From Yponomeuta sedellus (Eukaryota > Arthropoda > Insecta > Lepidoptera > Yponomeutidae), in NCBI GenBank assembly GCA_934045075.1, contig OW203740.1, positions 15,698,944 through 15,762,943 of the forward strand: a stretch of DNA of 64,000 nucleotides, read 5' to 3'. Below the pieces are notes generated by a model. That model did not search any database, was not told the DNA's origin, and saw only the letters and a list, made by a program, of their open reading frames with translations. The position numbers and the translations under genes are program-made. Of the stretch, positions 9,691 through 21,574 are shown in pieces (the first letter of the stretch is position 1; every line of letters starts with the position of its first letter).

Positions 9691-10830
9691 TTAATTTTCA
9701 AATTCTGACATTTTTTCGCCACAAAATGCCAGACACACGCCACCGTACCACCCATCTTATTATACAGATTGATACGCACAACAACTAACATGATTTGAGA
9801 ATGGTTTGTTTTATGTATCCTATAAACGTCCTTTTGCAGGGCACATGCCTTCTCTCAAAGAGAGAGTGGGCTTAACTACCACGCACGCCCATCGCGGATT
9901 GGCAATCGTAAGCGCTGAAGTATATGAACACCTCAGACACTCAGGTGTCTGCTGTCAGCTGTAAAAGAAAACGTCGTGGGGAAACCACGATGTTTTCTTT
10001 CACAGTTAGCGAGCGGTATTGCTTTTATAAACGAATTTACAATTTTGAGAATTGTAAGAGAGAAAATTTATTTCGCTGTCTTTTTCCACTACGAACTTGA
10101 CCCGAAGGGTAACATCGTATATTGAATTCCTTGTGAACATTCCAAAACAGAATGGAATATTTTACGTTTACATACATGTTTGATTTCTCCTTTTTTACCT
10201 TTACGACATAAGATCGGTTTTTTTAAGAATGAAATTTGAAATTTCAATGCGCAATGTATTAAAAACATCGAATTCGATTCGATGCCAAGGCTTGTGCTTG
10301 CGTTCCTTATTTTTATAACAAAAAAAATTATAAAAAAAACATTAAAATGTTAAAATTACTTTGGTGCTTGTGAAATTTTTGGCGGAATTTAGCAAAGTAA
10401 TTTTCAAATTTTAATGCTATTATGGATTTCCGCAAAGTAATGCCTGATTCCATACAATAAGAAAAAAAATTGTATGGATTACATGGCTTCTTTTCGATAA
10501 CCCAGTATGCATAGATTCCCGGTCGGGTACTATCAGGTCCATGAACAAAGTAATTAATAGAAGAGTATCTTGTGGCTCGGTCGAAAACTGGGATGAGAAG
10601 TAGATTATTATTATCCTGGGTGACAAATATCACCTCGTCTCTACGCCCAGTCCGACGCTGGGTATATGATAGCGTCGATCTACTTACGGATCTAAGTTTT
10701 ACTTAAATGTTTTGTCCCGATCTGGGGGTCTAGTATCTAAAATGCATTGTTCAATTGGCCGTTGCATCTACGAGTATGTAATGAGATGATTCCAGTCTAA
10801 TCACATGTGAAGGTGTCTCTGAAAGCCGCG
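9691..10830. other. AT-rich stretch without recognised genes
   Basis: 9836-9870 is a LINE-tail-like scrap. 10365-10455 (TTTGGCGGAATTTAGCAAAG, then GGATTTCCGCAAAGTAATGC) recurs at 16390-16430 and 35645-35755, so it is a small interspersed repeat. No coding potential is seen. Confidence 0.4.
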
Positions 10831-10959
10831 CCGGTCCGTGTGGGACCACTATGTGGTCTGCTGCAGTGCATGGGACATTGTTTTAGATGGTTTAGGCTTG
10901 CCCAGCACTTATACCATCCTGACAGCTTAGTCGGCCTAGCCTATAGGAAAGACTAGTCA

Positions 10960-11080
10960 ATACGTGCGGAGCCAACCAAGCCGCGGGTTTCCTCACGATG
11001 GTACATGCCCACACTGGGCATCGAACCTGGGTCGCTCGCTTGCGAGTCGATTGTTCTACCGGTACGTAGTAACAAGAACT
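10960..11080 (-). mobile_element. tRNA-derived SINE head, minus strand
   Basis: The reverse complement carries a tRNA-like segment with box B CAGGTTCGATGCCCAGTGTG and a downstream CATGTACCATCGTGAGGAAA. No acceptor stem closes it. The family was not matched elsewhere in the window. Confidence 0.45.
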
Positions 11081-11239
11081 AGTAAAAAATCTATTCTGAT
11101 AGTATCATCCGTGCAACTTAACTCGACGTTTTGCGCGATTCCTTGTTCGCGCACCTACGAGTATTTAATTTGCGCGAGTTATACGTAATAATGTTTTCAC
11201 TCGAGTTAATCGACTCGGTTATATCCGATACTAATTTCA

Positions 11240-11545
11240 TGGCTTAGTGGATACGAGTGATTGGAATCAATCGCTCGGGTTAAGCAACAACAGGCGCGAT
11301 CAGGTACTGGATGGGTGACCGTCCCGTATCTACCGCTACTAGTGGCATTTTTTACGAGCGCTTCGCAAGGCACGCTGAGCCGTTGGTGCTGTGCTGTTGA
11401 GCTGTCATGTAATGCTAGTCGCTAAGCCGTGTCAGAGGCCTTATGGGCGGCTTGATAACTTCTTACTGTAAGGCCCGCCACTGTCGTACGATTCTTCACC
11501 AACCCGGACTTGGCCCCGGTGGTGGAGTACGTGAATGCAAGAATA
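11240..11545 (+). mobile_element. 5S rRNA-derived SINE
   Basis: The head contains GGGTTAAGCAACAACAGGCG and TACTGGATGGGTGACCGTC, the clearest 5S box A/box C text on the plus strand. The body and the first part of the tail follow (GGCACGCTGAGCCGTTGG, GGCCCGCCACTG). It abuts an inverted 5' fragment of the same family at 11546. Confidence 0.75.
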
Positions 11546-11680
11546 GGGATGGGCGACCGACCCTTGACTCCTCACGGGACGTCACCCATCCTGCACCTGA
11601 CCGCGCCAGTTGTTGCCTAACTTTAGTGATTGATTCCAATCACTCCGTTCGACTAGACCACGAGAGCTTTGGGGCCTAAT
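11546..11680 (-). mobile_element. 5S rRNA-derived SINE, 5' fragment in opposite orientation
   Basis: The reverse complement reads GATTGGAATCAATCAC, then GTTAGGCAACAACTGGCGCG and GCAGGATGGGTGACGTCCCG. It forms a tail-to-tail inverted pair with the preceding copy. Confidence 0.7.
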
Positions 11681-11756
11681 TATGCGCACCAAAATGACGA
11701 TTGAGCAATTTCAATCGTCTTACAGTCAAATTCCGTAATGTTCTACTCTTACTAAT

Positions 11757-12640
11757 TTATAATCTTACTAATATTGTTCATGTGAGAGTTTGTATGTGTG
11801 TAAGAATTTTTGTTACTCTATAATACCAGAACGAGTGAACGGATTGGGATGAAATTCGGCACAGAGATAGATTATGGTCTGGAATAGCACATTGGCTACT
11901 TTTTATTCCCAAAAATAAGTTTTTTTTTCTCGAAAGAAATCGTGGGCCGAAGCTAGTTTTATTATACTAATTTGATGTCTAAGGAATCGAAGTTAGACTA
12001 TTGGAATCGCTCAGGATTTCGTGCGGGGAATTAAAGGGGTGACGTTTCCGAAACTGTAGAACCGATATCAATGCGTAAGAATTATTTACGACCGACGGAT
12101 TCTCATTTTTTTCCGAGTGATATATAATTCACTTTTTCGTTTCCGGTAAAGACTTACAAACAGAGGTAGTCGGTCTGCAATCTGCGTACGTAATACAAGG
12201 TGTCATTGAATTAACGCAAAACCTGCGTTTTAAGACGGCCTCGGTGGCGTAGCGGTTTGGCACGCTGACTGTAAAACCGAAGGCCTCAGGTTCGATCCCC
12301 GGCCGGGTCAAACTAGTAAACGAACTTTTCTAGTTTGTCTCGGGTCTTTGATGTTATCTATGTGTTTATTGTAATTAATTTATCGCCGAGTTAGCACCTG
12401 TAACACAAGTCATTTAGTTGTACTTAGTAAAGGGCTAACGAGATCTGTGTAATATGTCCATGAATATTTATTTTATATTTATTTATCTTTATAAATTGTA
12501 GCCAACGCGTTATTCTGATGTATAAGGTATATTATTGTAAAGTTTTATTAAAATCCATTCAGTAGTTTTTACGTAAAAGAGTAACAAACATCCATCCATT
12601 CATACTTACAAACTTTCGCGTTTATAATATTAGTAAGGAT
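11757..12640. mobile_element. Helitron-like or TIR-bearing element hosting a SINE
   Basis: The left end reads AATCTTACTAATATTGTTCA then GTGAGAGTTTGTATG. The right end reversed reads TCCTTACTAATATTATAAAC then GCGAAAGTTTGTAAG, giving about 35 bp of imperfect inverted ends. Inside is the widespread lepidopteran text GAACGGATTGGGATGAAATTC. SINE-C (12232-12490) is nested within. I recall such text from Helitron-like repeats, but the class is not proved here. Confidence 0.45.
12232..12490 (+). mobile_element. tRNA-derived SINE (family C)
   Basis: The tRNA-like head has GGTGGCGTAGCGGTTTGGCA (box A) and CAGGTTCGATCCCCGGC (box B). The tail contains GAGTTAGCACCTGTAACACA and GGGCTAACGAGATCTGTGTA and ends in a TATTTATTTT-rich stretch. 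The tail alone recurs at 21611-21706. Confidence 0.75.
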
Positions 12641-12689
12641 AAGGATTCCATTGATATCATTGATATCATTGACATTGTGAAAGTGGCTG

Positions 12690-12790
12690 GGACGAGACTA
12701 CCAAAAGACCGGATGGATTGGAGTGAGAGAGAAAGCCTATGCCCAACAGTGACCTATGTTTATGGGCTGATTGGAGATATAGATGCCATT
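12690..12790 (+). repeat. RTE-like LINE 3' remnant
   Basis: GACCGGATGGATTGGAGTGA, then AAGCCTATGCCCAACAGTGA, resembles the C-terminal codons of RTE elements (DRxxW...EAYAQQ-stop). It is too short for certainty. Confidence 0.4.
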
Positions 12791-13689
12791 GTAGCTCATT
12801 GTCAAACGTAACATACTTCTGATTTCATCATACACTTGTTTTGATACTTGTTTTTGTCAACTGCAAACGATTGTGCACCCTATTTGCTTGTTTTATCGTG
12901 TAGTGAAATTTGATACTTGTATGCAATACTCGTCACGTTGGGGACGGCGAATGCTATTCTGCCGCACACGTTCGTGCGAACAACGTCATATGACGTACCC
13001 ATGTGTTGACGCACATGTTTTCTCCATACAAAAAACCATGACGTATTACGACGTTGTGCTCACTTACATAGGCTTGTGATCTATGTGATAGCGCAGAATG
13101 GCAAATGACGTTCAACGTGTATTGACGTTGTTCGGTATTGTATAGGTTGCAGACCTTTTGAGGTGTGCACATCGTCAATAGACGGGTTAAAGTAAAACAC
13201 GACAAATAATCAAAATATTCGTATTTATTGTGTGCATAGCACAAAAAACAACCACAGTATTAAACGCATCCAGCCATTTGCAATGACTTAATTTAGGATG
13301 TCATAATAATTATTACTAAGCATAATTAATAAGAAGAATATAAAAGGTATCAAAGTCTCGATGAATTAACAAAGTCATTCAGTAATCTTAAAGTAATCTC
13401 ACTTTTTTTTTACTCTTATGTAATTTGTAACAATAATATCATATATTTTTTTAATGACATGTAATGAAATAATGACACAAAAATCAGTCAATAGTAGGTT
13501 GCATCTAAATTCAGTAGGTACTAACATTTTCATAAATCAGTCTTAGGTAATCTTAGACATCAATAAAAACGTTCAACTTACTTATGGTAATTGAAATTGA
13601 AACATAATAAACTATCTCGTCATAACACAAATAAACAAAAATAAGGTGTACCTCAGAGTAAATATCTATCTTTTGAATCATTTTTATAC

Positions 13690-13905
13690 TAGAACCATTT
13701 TAGCAAAAAAAATATCTCACACCATTGGCATGGCCAGACTTCAAAGCATAGGGGACAAAGTGAAGGCTTCTCAGTACAACCTTTGCAACGGAAACTGGTC
13801 TCTTTTCCCATCTTTTTGGATTCCCAGCACATTTTGCACTTCAGAAAATTTGATTTCTTTTTTGATCCCTCTCTTACTAGGATTTTTTGTAATTGTCCAT
13901 CTATG
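13690..13905 (-). pseudogene. piggyBac-type transposase, C-terminal cysteine-rich domain remnant
   Basis: In minus-strand translation (reading from about 13903 downwards) one frame gives a C-x2-C ... RCKGC ... KPSLCPLCFEVW pattern. This is the layout of the RING-like cysteine-rich domain that ends piggyBac transposases (CxxC, CxxC, KPxLCxxCFE). No DDD catalytic core was found upstream. The surrounding 12.9-14.4 kb is rich in ACGTTGTGC-like text, and a TTAA, the piggyBac target, occurs at 14382-14385, but no matching left terminus was found. Confidence 0.6.
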
Positions 13906-14385
13906 AAAAAAACAGTATAATTTTAGCTTTGTTCTACTGAATAAGAGTATAGAATAAAAATAACAAATAAATTGTAGAACAAAAGTACTTACGTTTGATG
14001 ATATATCAGTCCTAATAAAAATGTATATGACCGGCGCGGCCGCACGAAAGAGCGCCCCGTAGGTTGGCACTGGATCACTGAAGTATTGGGAAGCGGAACA
14101 AAATAATCGTTATATGACGTTGTGCGTGTGTGAGTACTTGATGTCTTTGTATGTGTGAGTGTTTTGTTTACTAAATAATATAATCTCTCAGAGACGCACT
14201 ACGAATCTGGTGTCTTACCAAAGTGAAGCACAATATTTGACCTACATATAAAATATATGGTGACTTCGTCGGCGTTCAACGTTGTGACGCTCTCACTCTT
14301 CAAAGTCCACCGTGCATAGACGTTGTGCGACTCTACGAAGGAAAAAAATAACCGTCAACTGACGGCGCTCGCCCGAAAGTGTTAA

Positions 14386-15970
14386 CTAGAGCGGAGGGTA
14401 GCACAAGTCTTCTTTCTGCTGTTACTATTTTATTTTATTTTAAAAACCTAATGTTTATTTTATCCAACTACCTACATACAATTATTGTAGTTTACCAGTT
14501 GAACAGCTTTTTACAAATGCTTATGACAATAAAGTTTATGACTATGATTATGATAACTGTGGGTAGCCTGTTTATGGGCTGATTAGATAGATTCCATTAT
14601 AGTCCATTGTGGGTGGCATCTTCCAATTGACTATTTTTGAAAACCAGAATTTTATGTGTGAACGATCAGAAAAAACAAATGAATATGTTAATCGGATCAC
14701 GTTGCGCGTAGTGTAACATCTACGCAAGAAATCAAGAATGCTTAAAACCCTATTCTGTAAATCGATCGAAATACCATTCGTGCATTAGAGGTTTGACGGA
14801 TGTTGGCGTTTATAACAACTTATAAAACATTACTTTTAACAATATCTGTAGGGGAAAAAAAACCTATTTTAAGGTTAAGAATATTTCCCAAAAAATCATC
14901 TATGTATCCAAAATACATTAACGGAAACTTCTCGATGAAACAAAAGACAAAGTTGCCTTAAGCATAATAAAGTAATAGTCCGATTTCTTAATTTTTTTGT
15001 GAAATTGCAATCTATATTTTATCAATAAGACTAAGGGCAATGTTTAACTCATCGTCTTACATAATACACGTGAATTTATTATTTCACTTACCTTTTTTTC
15101 AATTAAATTTTTCTACAACATCTTCACTCAATCACATTGATTCGCTTTCATAACGACAGAGACGGCCGAGGCTTGCATACATAGAAAACAACCAAATTCG
15201 TCATATAACGGGGATGTTTGTAGAGGCAAAATGCGAATAAAAGGGACGAGCTGAACACCAGCCGTACTGACTACGCATGCAGTCATAGCAATATGCTGAG
15301 CCACTCCTTTATGACCATGAAAATAATACATATTTCTTGATTTGCTTTTGCTGATGATTTTATGGTAAATAAAAATATTTTTGCTTTCATGTCGCATTCT
15401 TTCTCCCTATATGCCGCGATCTGTATATGTCCCGTTCGGTCCTACGTTTGAGCCGTGAACGACTCACATTATTACAGAGGCCTAATCGCAGGCTCTAATA
15501 CGCACCAAATCTTGCTGAACCCTGACGTTTGCAATAGCTTGCAATAGTTAGTATGGAATTACACGATGTTAGTCGAAGTCAGTTAGACTGTCAAATTGCA
15601 TACTACAGTTAGATTTGAATCCTTCAGGATTTGTATTAAAGGAGTACAAGATATACTAGTAAGTGAAATACAGAGGGCTACGAGAATAGCTCCCACGCAT
15701 ATTTTCGGCCAGTTCGCGTTAATTGCGTGGTATTTGAACTTCCGACGTGACCGCCCCACCGGTCCCCTTCACACCTGGCCGGCACACGTGGGGTCGACGG
15801 TTGACCGGACAGACGGACTGTCTGCGACATTTCATTATTTTATTGGCTAAGAGATAAAGGTTCACTGCCTGGGTTGTTTGCTGGCACACTTTGTCATTGC
15901 AGGGGGGTCACTCTTGAGAACATTGCCTTTGAAGCATATTTCGTTTTGAGCTGAATTAATGACACTTCTT
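14386..15970. other. Stretch without recognised genes
   Basis: Only short open frames occur (longest 89 codons, minus, 15128-15397, unrecognised). No repeat family was assigned. Confidence 0.35.
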
Positions 15971-15974
15971 CCTA

Positions 15975-16040
15975 GGTAGCGTAACGATAGAGCGCTTGTC
16001 TTCGAGAGGTCTTGGGTTCAAATCCTGACCTTTAACATTC
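15975..16040 (+). repeat. tRNA-like SINE head
   Basis: TAGCGTAACGATAGAGCG resembles box A and TTGGGTTCAAATCC box B. The flanks do not form a 7-bp acceptor stem, so I read it as a SINE head rather than a tRNA gene. Confidence 0.4.
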
Positions 16041-17535
16041 ACTATGTGTTTTTATAGTTACATACTCTCAGTTACGTTTCGCTAACTGTGAAGTAAAACA
16101 TTGTGAGGAGTGTCCAAGGGCCAAAATATGCAGCTACGAAGCAGTTTTCGTGCAGTTAAACTGCCCACTAGAAGTTCATGTTCTGTTTCGATCTCAGATT
16201 ATAGAAAGATCTTCCCTCCCAAGTGCAAGTGTACTTGTGAGCCTAAGGATGCCTCGTGTTAGAGGCGAAACGAATTTTCGCCTATTTTCTCACACAAGTA
16301 CCTATTGGTGTCGGTGGTGGTGTGTTCGTGTCTTGCTTCTGCTTGAAAAAGTTGGCGGGACGGCGGCGGTGCGTTAACTAACCGCATGGTGCTTGTGGGA
16401 TTTTTGGCGGAATGTAGCAAAGTAATTTTCATTTCTTATACTCGGAAAGTAGTGTTGTTTTTATCTGATTCTTGGGTGGAAAATACTGCTTCCCTCCATA
16501 GGGAGGGAAAAACTCATACAAATTACTTCTCACCTAAGGGCCGGAATGAACTTTAAAAATAGAACTACTGTCAGCTGTGAAGATTTTTATGTAATAAATA
16601 GGCTTTTTAAAAACCAACTAATTAAAAGAAATGCTGCGGTCATGTGAGTTTCTAAACAGCCAGTGTGAACTTTGCGCAAACTTTTTTGAGCGGAAGGATT
16701 ATAGCCGTAGTCTAAATATCTCGGGAATTGATTCTTTCTACCCTCGTTTAACAATCTACTATTTCACATTTTAATGCTAATGGATTTGGACCAACTTTTG
16801 AGAATTAACGGTTACGTGCCGGTGCGGACGCTTACCGAGAGACGGAACATTTTGTCATATTGTCGGCAAGACAAGTTAAGAATATTGCTTTATTATATTG
16901 AATATTGTCAAGCTCTAGACATAGGAGCTCGCTCTTGTGCGATCAAGTCCTCACGAAGACATATTAGTACGGGCCGAAGCTGCATGCTTCATGATGCATT
17001 ATCTATCACTATGCCCACATTGGACTTTTTTTAACGTTTATTATTCAGTGGCACCTTAATGTATTTACACAATTTTCGCCACTGTTGTCAAAGTGCTTTA
17101 CCTCTATATACATTACTTACATTAAACCTATATTAGTATATTTAAATTGTGTTACCATTTGCTCTGTGGAGTTACGACGTCGGGTTGCGTGGCTAAAGAG
17201 TAGAAGAAGGATCGGTTATAGGTATTAAATTAGTCAAGTTCCAAGATGCCAAGTTCTTTAAATTATTAAACAACTTGGAGACTGGTCAGGAACTATTAAT
17301 ACCTTTATATTCACGTTTTTATGTCACTATTTAGCGTTTTAAATACATCCACGCTTTGTCAGGACAAAATAATCTATGACAAATTTTGCTTGGTAGTAGA
17401 GTATTCCTAAATCATATTGATAGAGATCGTTCGCTGCGCATAGTTTATCCATTCGTATTACCAAATTAGGTTGGTCGTTATAAAAGGTCGATTCTCAGAA
17501 TATGCCTCCGCTAAAGAAAGCACTCGAAGCACCTA
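16041..17535. other. Stretch without recognised genes
   Basis: A short copy of the TTTGGCGGAATGTAGCAAAG repeat lies at 16390-16430. Nothing else is supported. Confidence 0.35.
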
Positions 17536-17539
17536 AGTT

Positions 17540-17700
17540 ATATTCTTTTTAATGCATTAACCCTTGCTAAGAACAATTTAAAAAAAAGAAACGATTTAGA
17601 GGCTAAAAATTCCACCCATGCCGAGACTCGAACCCGCGATCTCTGGCTAACCGTGCCAGCGCTCTCCCAACTGCGCTAATGGGCGACTCACCGGCATCAG
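17540..17700 (-). mobile_element. tRNA-derived SINE (family A)
   Basis: The minus strand shows ATTAGCGCAGTTGGGAGAGC (box A), GGGTTCGAGTCTCGGC (box B), TTTTTAGCCTCTAAATCG and the GCAAGGGTTAATGCATTAAA tail. Confidence 0.8.
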
Positions 17701-17837
17701 TGAAATGTCGAACCTCTTTACAATACTCTCTGTATTAGGTACAGGCAGCAACATCTGGCTGAAGTAATTTGCATCACTTGCAGCCCCGAGTACCTACTTT
17801 GCAGTTAGGTGTTACATCGGAATGATATCGCCGTACG

Positions 17838-18265
17838 CACATGATTATATTCTTTTTAGTGCACTAACCCGTATAGTATTTTCTAAGGTTAACACGAGCG
17901 GTAGACATAATTAAAACTGTTTTTATACGGATTTATGCTCGTTTATTACATTTATACAATTTTCCGACGTTTCGGCACTTTTTCAGGTGCCGTGGTCCCG
18001 GATGACATCATCAATTCATCATCATCCGGTCATCCGGGACCACGGCACCTAAAAAGTGCCGAAACGTCGGAAAATTGTAAAAACGTAATAAACGAGCATA
18101 AATCCGTATAAAACAGTTTTAATTATGCACTAACCCGTGCTAAGAACAATTAAAAAAAAATATTTAGGGGCTAAAAATTCCACCCATGCCGGGATTCGAA
18201 CCTGCGACCTCTGGCTAACGGTGACAGCGCTCTCCCGACTGAGCTAATGGGCGACTCACCGGCAT
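17838..18265 (-). mobile_element. tRNA-derived SINE (family A) split by a fold-back element
   Basis: The SINE head is at 18160-18265 (box A TTAGCTCAGTCGGGAGAGCG, box B GGTTCGAATCCCGGC). Its tail is cut by the insertion 17873-18125, which leaves TGCACTAACCCGT on both sides. Confidence 0.75.
17873..18125. mobile_element. Long palindromic fold-back element with 13-bp target duplication
   Basis: Left arm about 17909-18006 and right arm about 18030-18124 are near-perfect inverted repeats containing TTTTCCGACGTTTCGGCACT and GGTGCCGTGGTCCCGGATGA. The loop is CATCATCAATTCATCATCAT-like. TGCACTAACCCGT is duplicated at 17860-17872 and 18126-18138. The left arm alone recurs at 22293-22410. Confidence 0.8.
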
Positions 18266-18754
18266 CACCTAAGTTACCAGCATCGGAAAGCGTGTATCCG
18301 GGACACGGAGTTTGGAAAGTAGGCGGTAAAGTCCGGTCACGAGACTCACGAGACCACGCACAGGAGCATAAACTGTATGCAGACCACTACCTGTTGGTCT
18401 GAGGACATCAAGGCTACAGGATCGACCAGGGAGCCGATTCTCGCCCATGCGAATTGAAAGCGTAGACGCAAAATATAAATATAAAATCGAAGGATTGAAC
18501 ATTTTGTCGCATAAAAATCAGTTTCATGTACTCCCACAATTTCGTATGCGCAAATTTGCTAGTAAATTTCGCTAGCATTGAGGTGGCATAATGTCGTAAT
18601 CATAATCATAATTGGCTGTTGTTCCACTTTTTATTTAGAATTCAAGTTATGCGCCTTAGAGTCGTGTACGAATTATTTGTTAATGAAGTAAGAATTCGCT
18701 CCCTGGACTGCATTAGCCGGAGATCGATCACAGTTGAAAACTTATAAGTATAAG

Positions 18755-19225
18755 GACTAGCTGACCCGGCAAACGTTTTTCTGCTATATTGATTAGTCTA
18801 TTCTCGGACCTACCAAATATAGAAAAAAAGTTCATAAAATGCAGTGAAGCCGTTTCGGAGAAGATCTGTGTGCTTAGTGCGAGTTTGACAGATCCAATCG
18901 AATAACTTTACTACCGCGTTAATCGAGCATTGAGTACTTTGAGTAGTGAGTATGAGTAAGTGAACCGATCGAACTGGCAAAACGCTGAGTACAACTCGCA
19001 CTCGCGTTTATTCGTGTTTTGGCTGGTAAACGTGTTCACTTCTCAACGTAAACCATTACAACTCGCACTCAGCAATTTTAATTTCCATACTTGTCACTAG
19101 GTGGCGCTTCCTCGATGCCATATAAATATGAGTTTACGTTAACGCGATCGAGTAGTTAAAAAACTCGCACTAAGCACTCTGTAACAAACACTGTGACGCC
19201 AGATTTTTATAGATAAAGGGATAAA
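18755..19225. repeat. CTAGCTGACCCGGCAAACG-type interspersed repeat, interrupted by a MITE
   Basis: GGACTAGCTGACCCGGCAAA at 18760 and ATTTTTATAGATAAAG near 19205 are typical end texts of a widespread lepidopteran (possibly Helitron-like) repeat. The CTG-flanked MITE at 18869-19178 interrupts it. Related fragments lie at 34035-34212 and 37057-37110. Confidence 0.5.
18869..19178 (+). mobile_element. MITE with AGTGCTTAGTGCGAGTTT ends, CTG target duplication
   Basis: The terminal inverted repeats are TGTGCTTAGTGCGAGTTT and AAACTCGCACTAAGCACT reversed, differing at one terminal base. CTG flanks both sides (18866-18868 and 19179-19181). The element is 310 bp and non-coding. Two further copies form an inverted pair at 57137-57686. 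Confidence 0.85.
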
Positions 19226-19979
19226 TCCAACAGTAGCTAAACAATTGCTGAAGAAGATGAAGCAAAATTATTATGGTGGAGTATGGAAACCAAGAACGTT
19301 TAAAACATCCTTGATGGAAACCTGTCCTATTATTGTACCGAAAGTTCACTGCCGAAACGTCGGGAATTAAGATAATTACGTTTCACCTCATAAATAAACG
19401 CGATTCAACCCGTTTTATATGTAACTATGTATGAATATCGCGAATCATTAAGAAATAATATCTCAGTCCTGATTCAGACGTCATTTTCTTAATTTTCTTT
19501 ACCAGATAAATAGTCGCGGTTAGACCCGTTTTATGTGTAACTACGTCTGTGATATGTCAAACTTATGCAAAAATAAGTCTTATAGCACTTGTAGCTTAAA
19601 CGACCAATTTTGAGAAATAAGATTAGTTGTAAGAAGTAATGCAAGGCCATAGGCTAACCTGCACCACTTCTTAAACGTGATTTTAATTTCTTATTGTAAA
19701 TATTGTATGCAGATATTAGTTAAAAGCTAGCCATCGTTAAAAATGCCATGCAAGTCAGCTTCTATGTCTTATCACGAAGAAAAAAATCGAGGCGACTAAA
19801 CAGATATTTTATTTCCCTTTTCTGTCTTGTCTATGTGTTGTCTACTACTTACAAAAAGACTTTCTCAAGATCTCCAGTTGGATTGAACCGAAACGACGGG
19901 AAAACTTTTTATATGAAAAATTGTCGTAAACGTAAACCGATCAAAATGTAAATTGTTTGGGGCTGACTTGAGGCCGGCC

Positions 19980-20272
19980 ATACATTTGTATAAATATCCT
20001 CCGTGGACGTATTTCCATGTACGTGATGTCCTTGCCGGGTTACTATGGTACAGTGTATCCTAATTTAAGACTAGCCCTCAGCAAAGCTGAGTCAGCTACC
20101 TGTTTGTGGCTGCGGAGATACAATGCCCTTCTAAATTGTAAATGTGTGTTTTATATCCTATTCTTTGTTTCATAATATTTTTCTTTGTTCTTTCTTTTCT
20201 TATTGGTCTTATTATTTTAATATCGTGTTACATTGCGTTATGTGTATTGTATCTTTGTGGCTGCAAATAAAT
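19980..20272 (+). mobile_element. SINE family B tail
   Basis: TGATGTCCTTGCCGGGTTAC, CTATGGTACAGTGTATCCTA and GACTAGCCCTCAGCAAAGCT match the tail of family B at 21860-22010. No clear tRNA head is seen upstream. Confidence 0.5.
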
Positions 20273-20305
20273 GTCTCTCTCTCTCTTTCTCTCTCTCTCT
20301 GTCTC
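20273..20305. repeat. CT microsatellite
   Basis: A run of TCTC interrupted once by TTT and once by GT. Confidence 0.9.
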
Positions 20306-20409
20306 TATGACGTAACTATCCACTCTATCCGGATAAGATTTAAACGAGGCTAAACTGGAAGAATATGTACGTACAAATAAATATGTGTTGTACCATGATC
20401 ATTATCAAC

Positions 20410-20725
20410 AACCCATTATGTCCCCACCGAGGCGTACGGGTCTCTTCCCTGAAGAAGGTATAGGCCATACTCCACCACGGGGGCTAGGATTGGTGGAGGC
20501 TTGCAAGACCGGTGGCAGGTCTTACTGTCGGAAGTTTTCAAGCCGCCCTAAGGCCACTGACTTGGCTAAACGACTGCCGTCCATCGACGGCAGCCGGCAA
20601 CAACGTGCCTTGGGAAGCACGAAACCGCACGGAAAAATGCCACTAGCGTTAATCGTAGACGGTTTACCTGTCCATGACTGAACGCACCCTGTGTTGCTTA
20701 ACCTTCGTGATCGTTTAAGTCACTG
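20410..20725 (-). mobile_element. 5S rRNA-derived SINE
   Basis: On the minus strand the head reads CGATCACGAAGGTTAAGCAAC, which differs from canonical 5S rRNA CGATCACCGAAGTTAAGCAAC only by a C/G shift. This is the best evidence in the window for the 5S origin. The body (GGCACGTTGTTGCCGGC, GGCGGCTTGAAAACTTCCGA) and tail (GGGAAGAGACCCGTACG, GGGGACATAATGGGTTG) follow. Confidence 0.8.
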
Positions 20726-21449
20726 AGGCAGCCGGGGCTACGAGCGATACAAAAAAATGTGTAAAATAAATATGTGTTGTATATGTAAAAATAAATAGTA
20801 TTGACAGTTGAATGAAGGATAAATCAGACAACTCAATACAGTGAAGGATCTATGTGTTCGCACCACAGGTCAAGTGATTGTGTTTCGTGGAAGTTTATTT
20901 ATTTATAACATATTTGCTCGTAAAGTGGTTGTAATTACACCAATTTCAATATCGTAATGTATCTCATCTCATTACGTACTTGTGCGATAATGTAATGTAA
21001 AAGGCAAGTGTTTTTTTTAAATAAAGTTTTAAGATACTCCGTCTAAAAATGAACGATACTTTTAAAAATCTTAGCAAAGAGGTTTTATGTCAAGAAAGTG
21101 GTCAATATTTTATGAATAAAATTAACTTTGGGAAATAAAATATAACAAATAAACATTTAATTTAAATAATTTTGACAATATATTACAACCATTTATCTGT
21201 AACAAAAACACGAAAATATTAATTTACTTTATTAGTAATACTGGCTGTTTTTGTACCTTTGCCTAAAAAAAAGTTGATACGCGCATCGCTTATTTGTGGA
21301 CAAGTAAAAATAAATCCGCGCGCTTTTTCTTTTCGATTGTATTGTTTTTATTTGAAAATGTCGTCAAGTAGAGTAGAGATGATAACAAAGTCAGAGTTTT
21401 ATTAATTTCCTCGTAAATATGTAAAAACGTCGTATGACATACGTGCGCT

Positions 21450-21528
21450 TTGAAAATTACAGCCTCTGCTTCCTTATAGCCCTCGCCGATGGCTCGGGCT
21501 AGTAATATCCCCTCGGCTGTAATTTTCA
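21450..21528. repeat. Hairpin-forming sequence
   Basis: TTGAAAATTACAGCC (about 21450-21464) is perfectly complementary to GGCTGTAATTTTCAA (about 21514-21528), with a partly self-complementary interior (ATAGCCCTCG / CTCGGGCTAG). Confidence 0.6.
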
Positions 21529-21574
21529 ACTCACCGCACTTATATAATAATGTACTATTATTTGACTGCCTCGA

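Noticed and set aside
10328..10633. 101-codon minus open frame
   Set aside because: It overlaps an interspersed repeat found at 16390 and 35645; no protein features.
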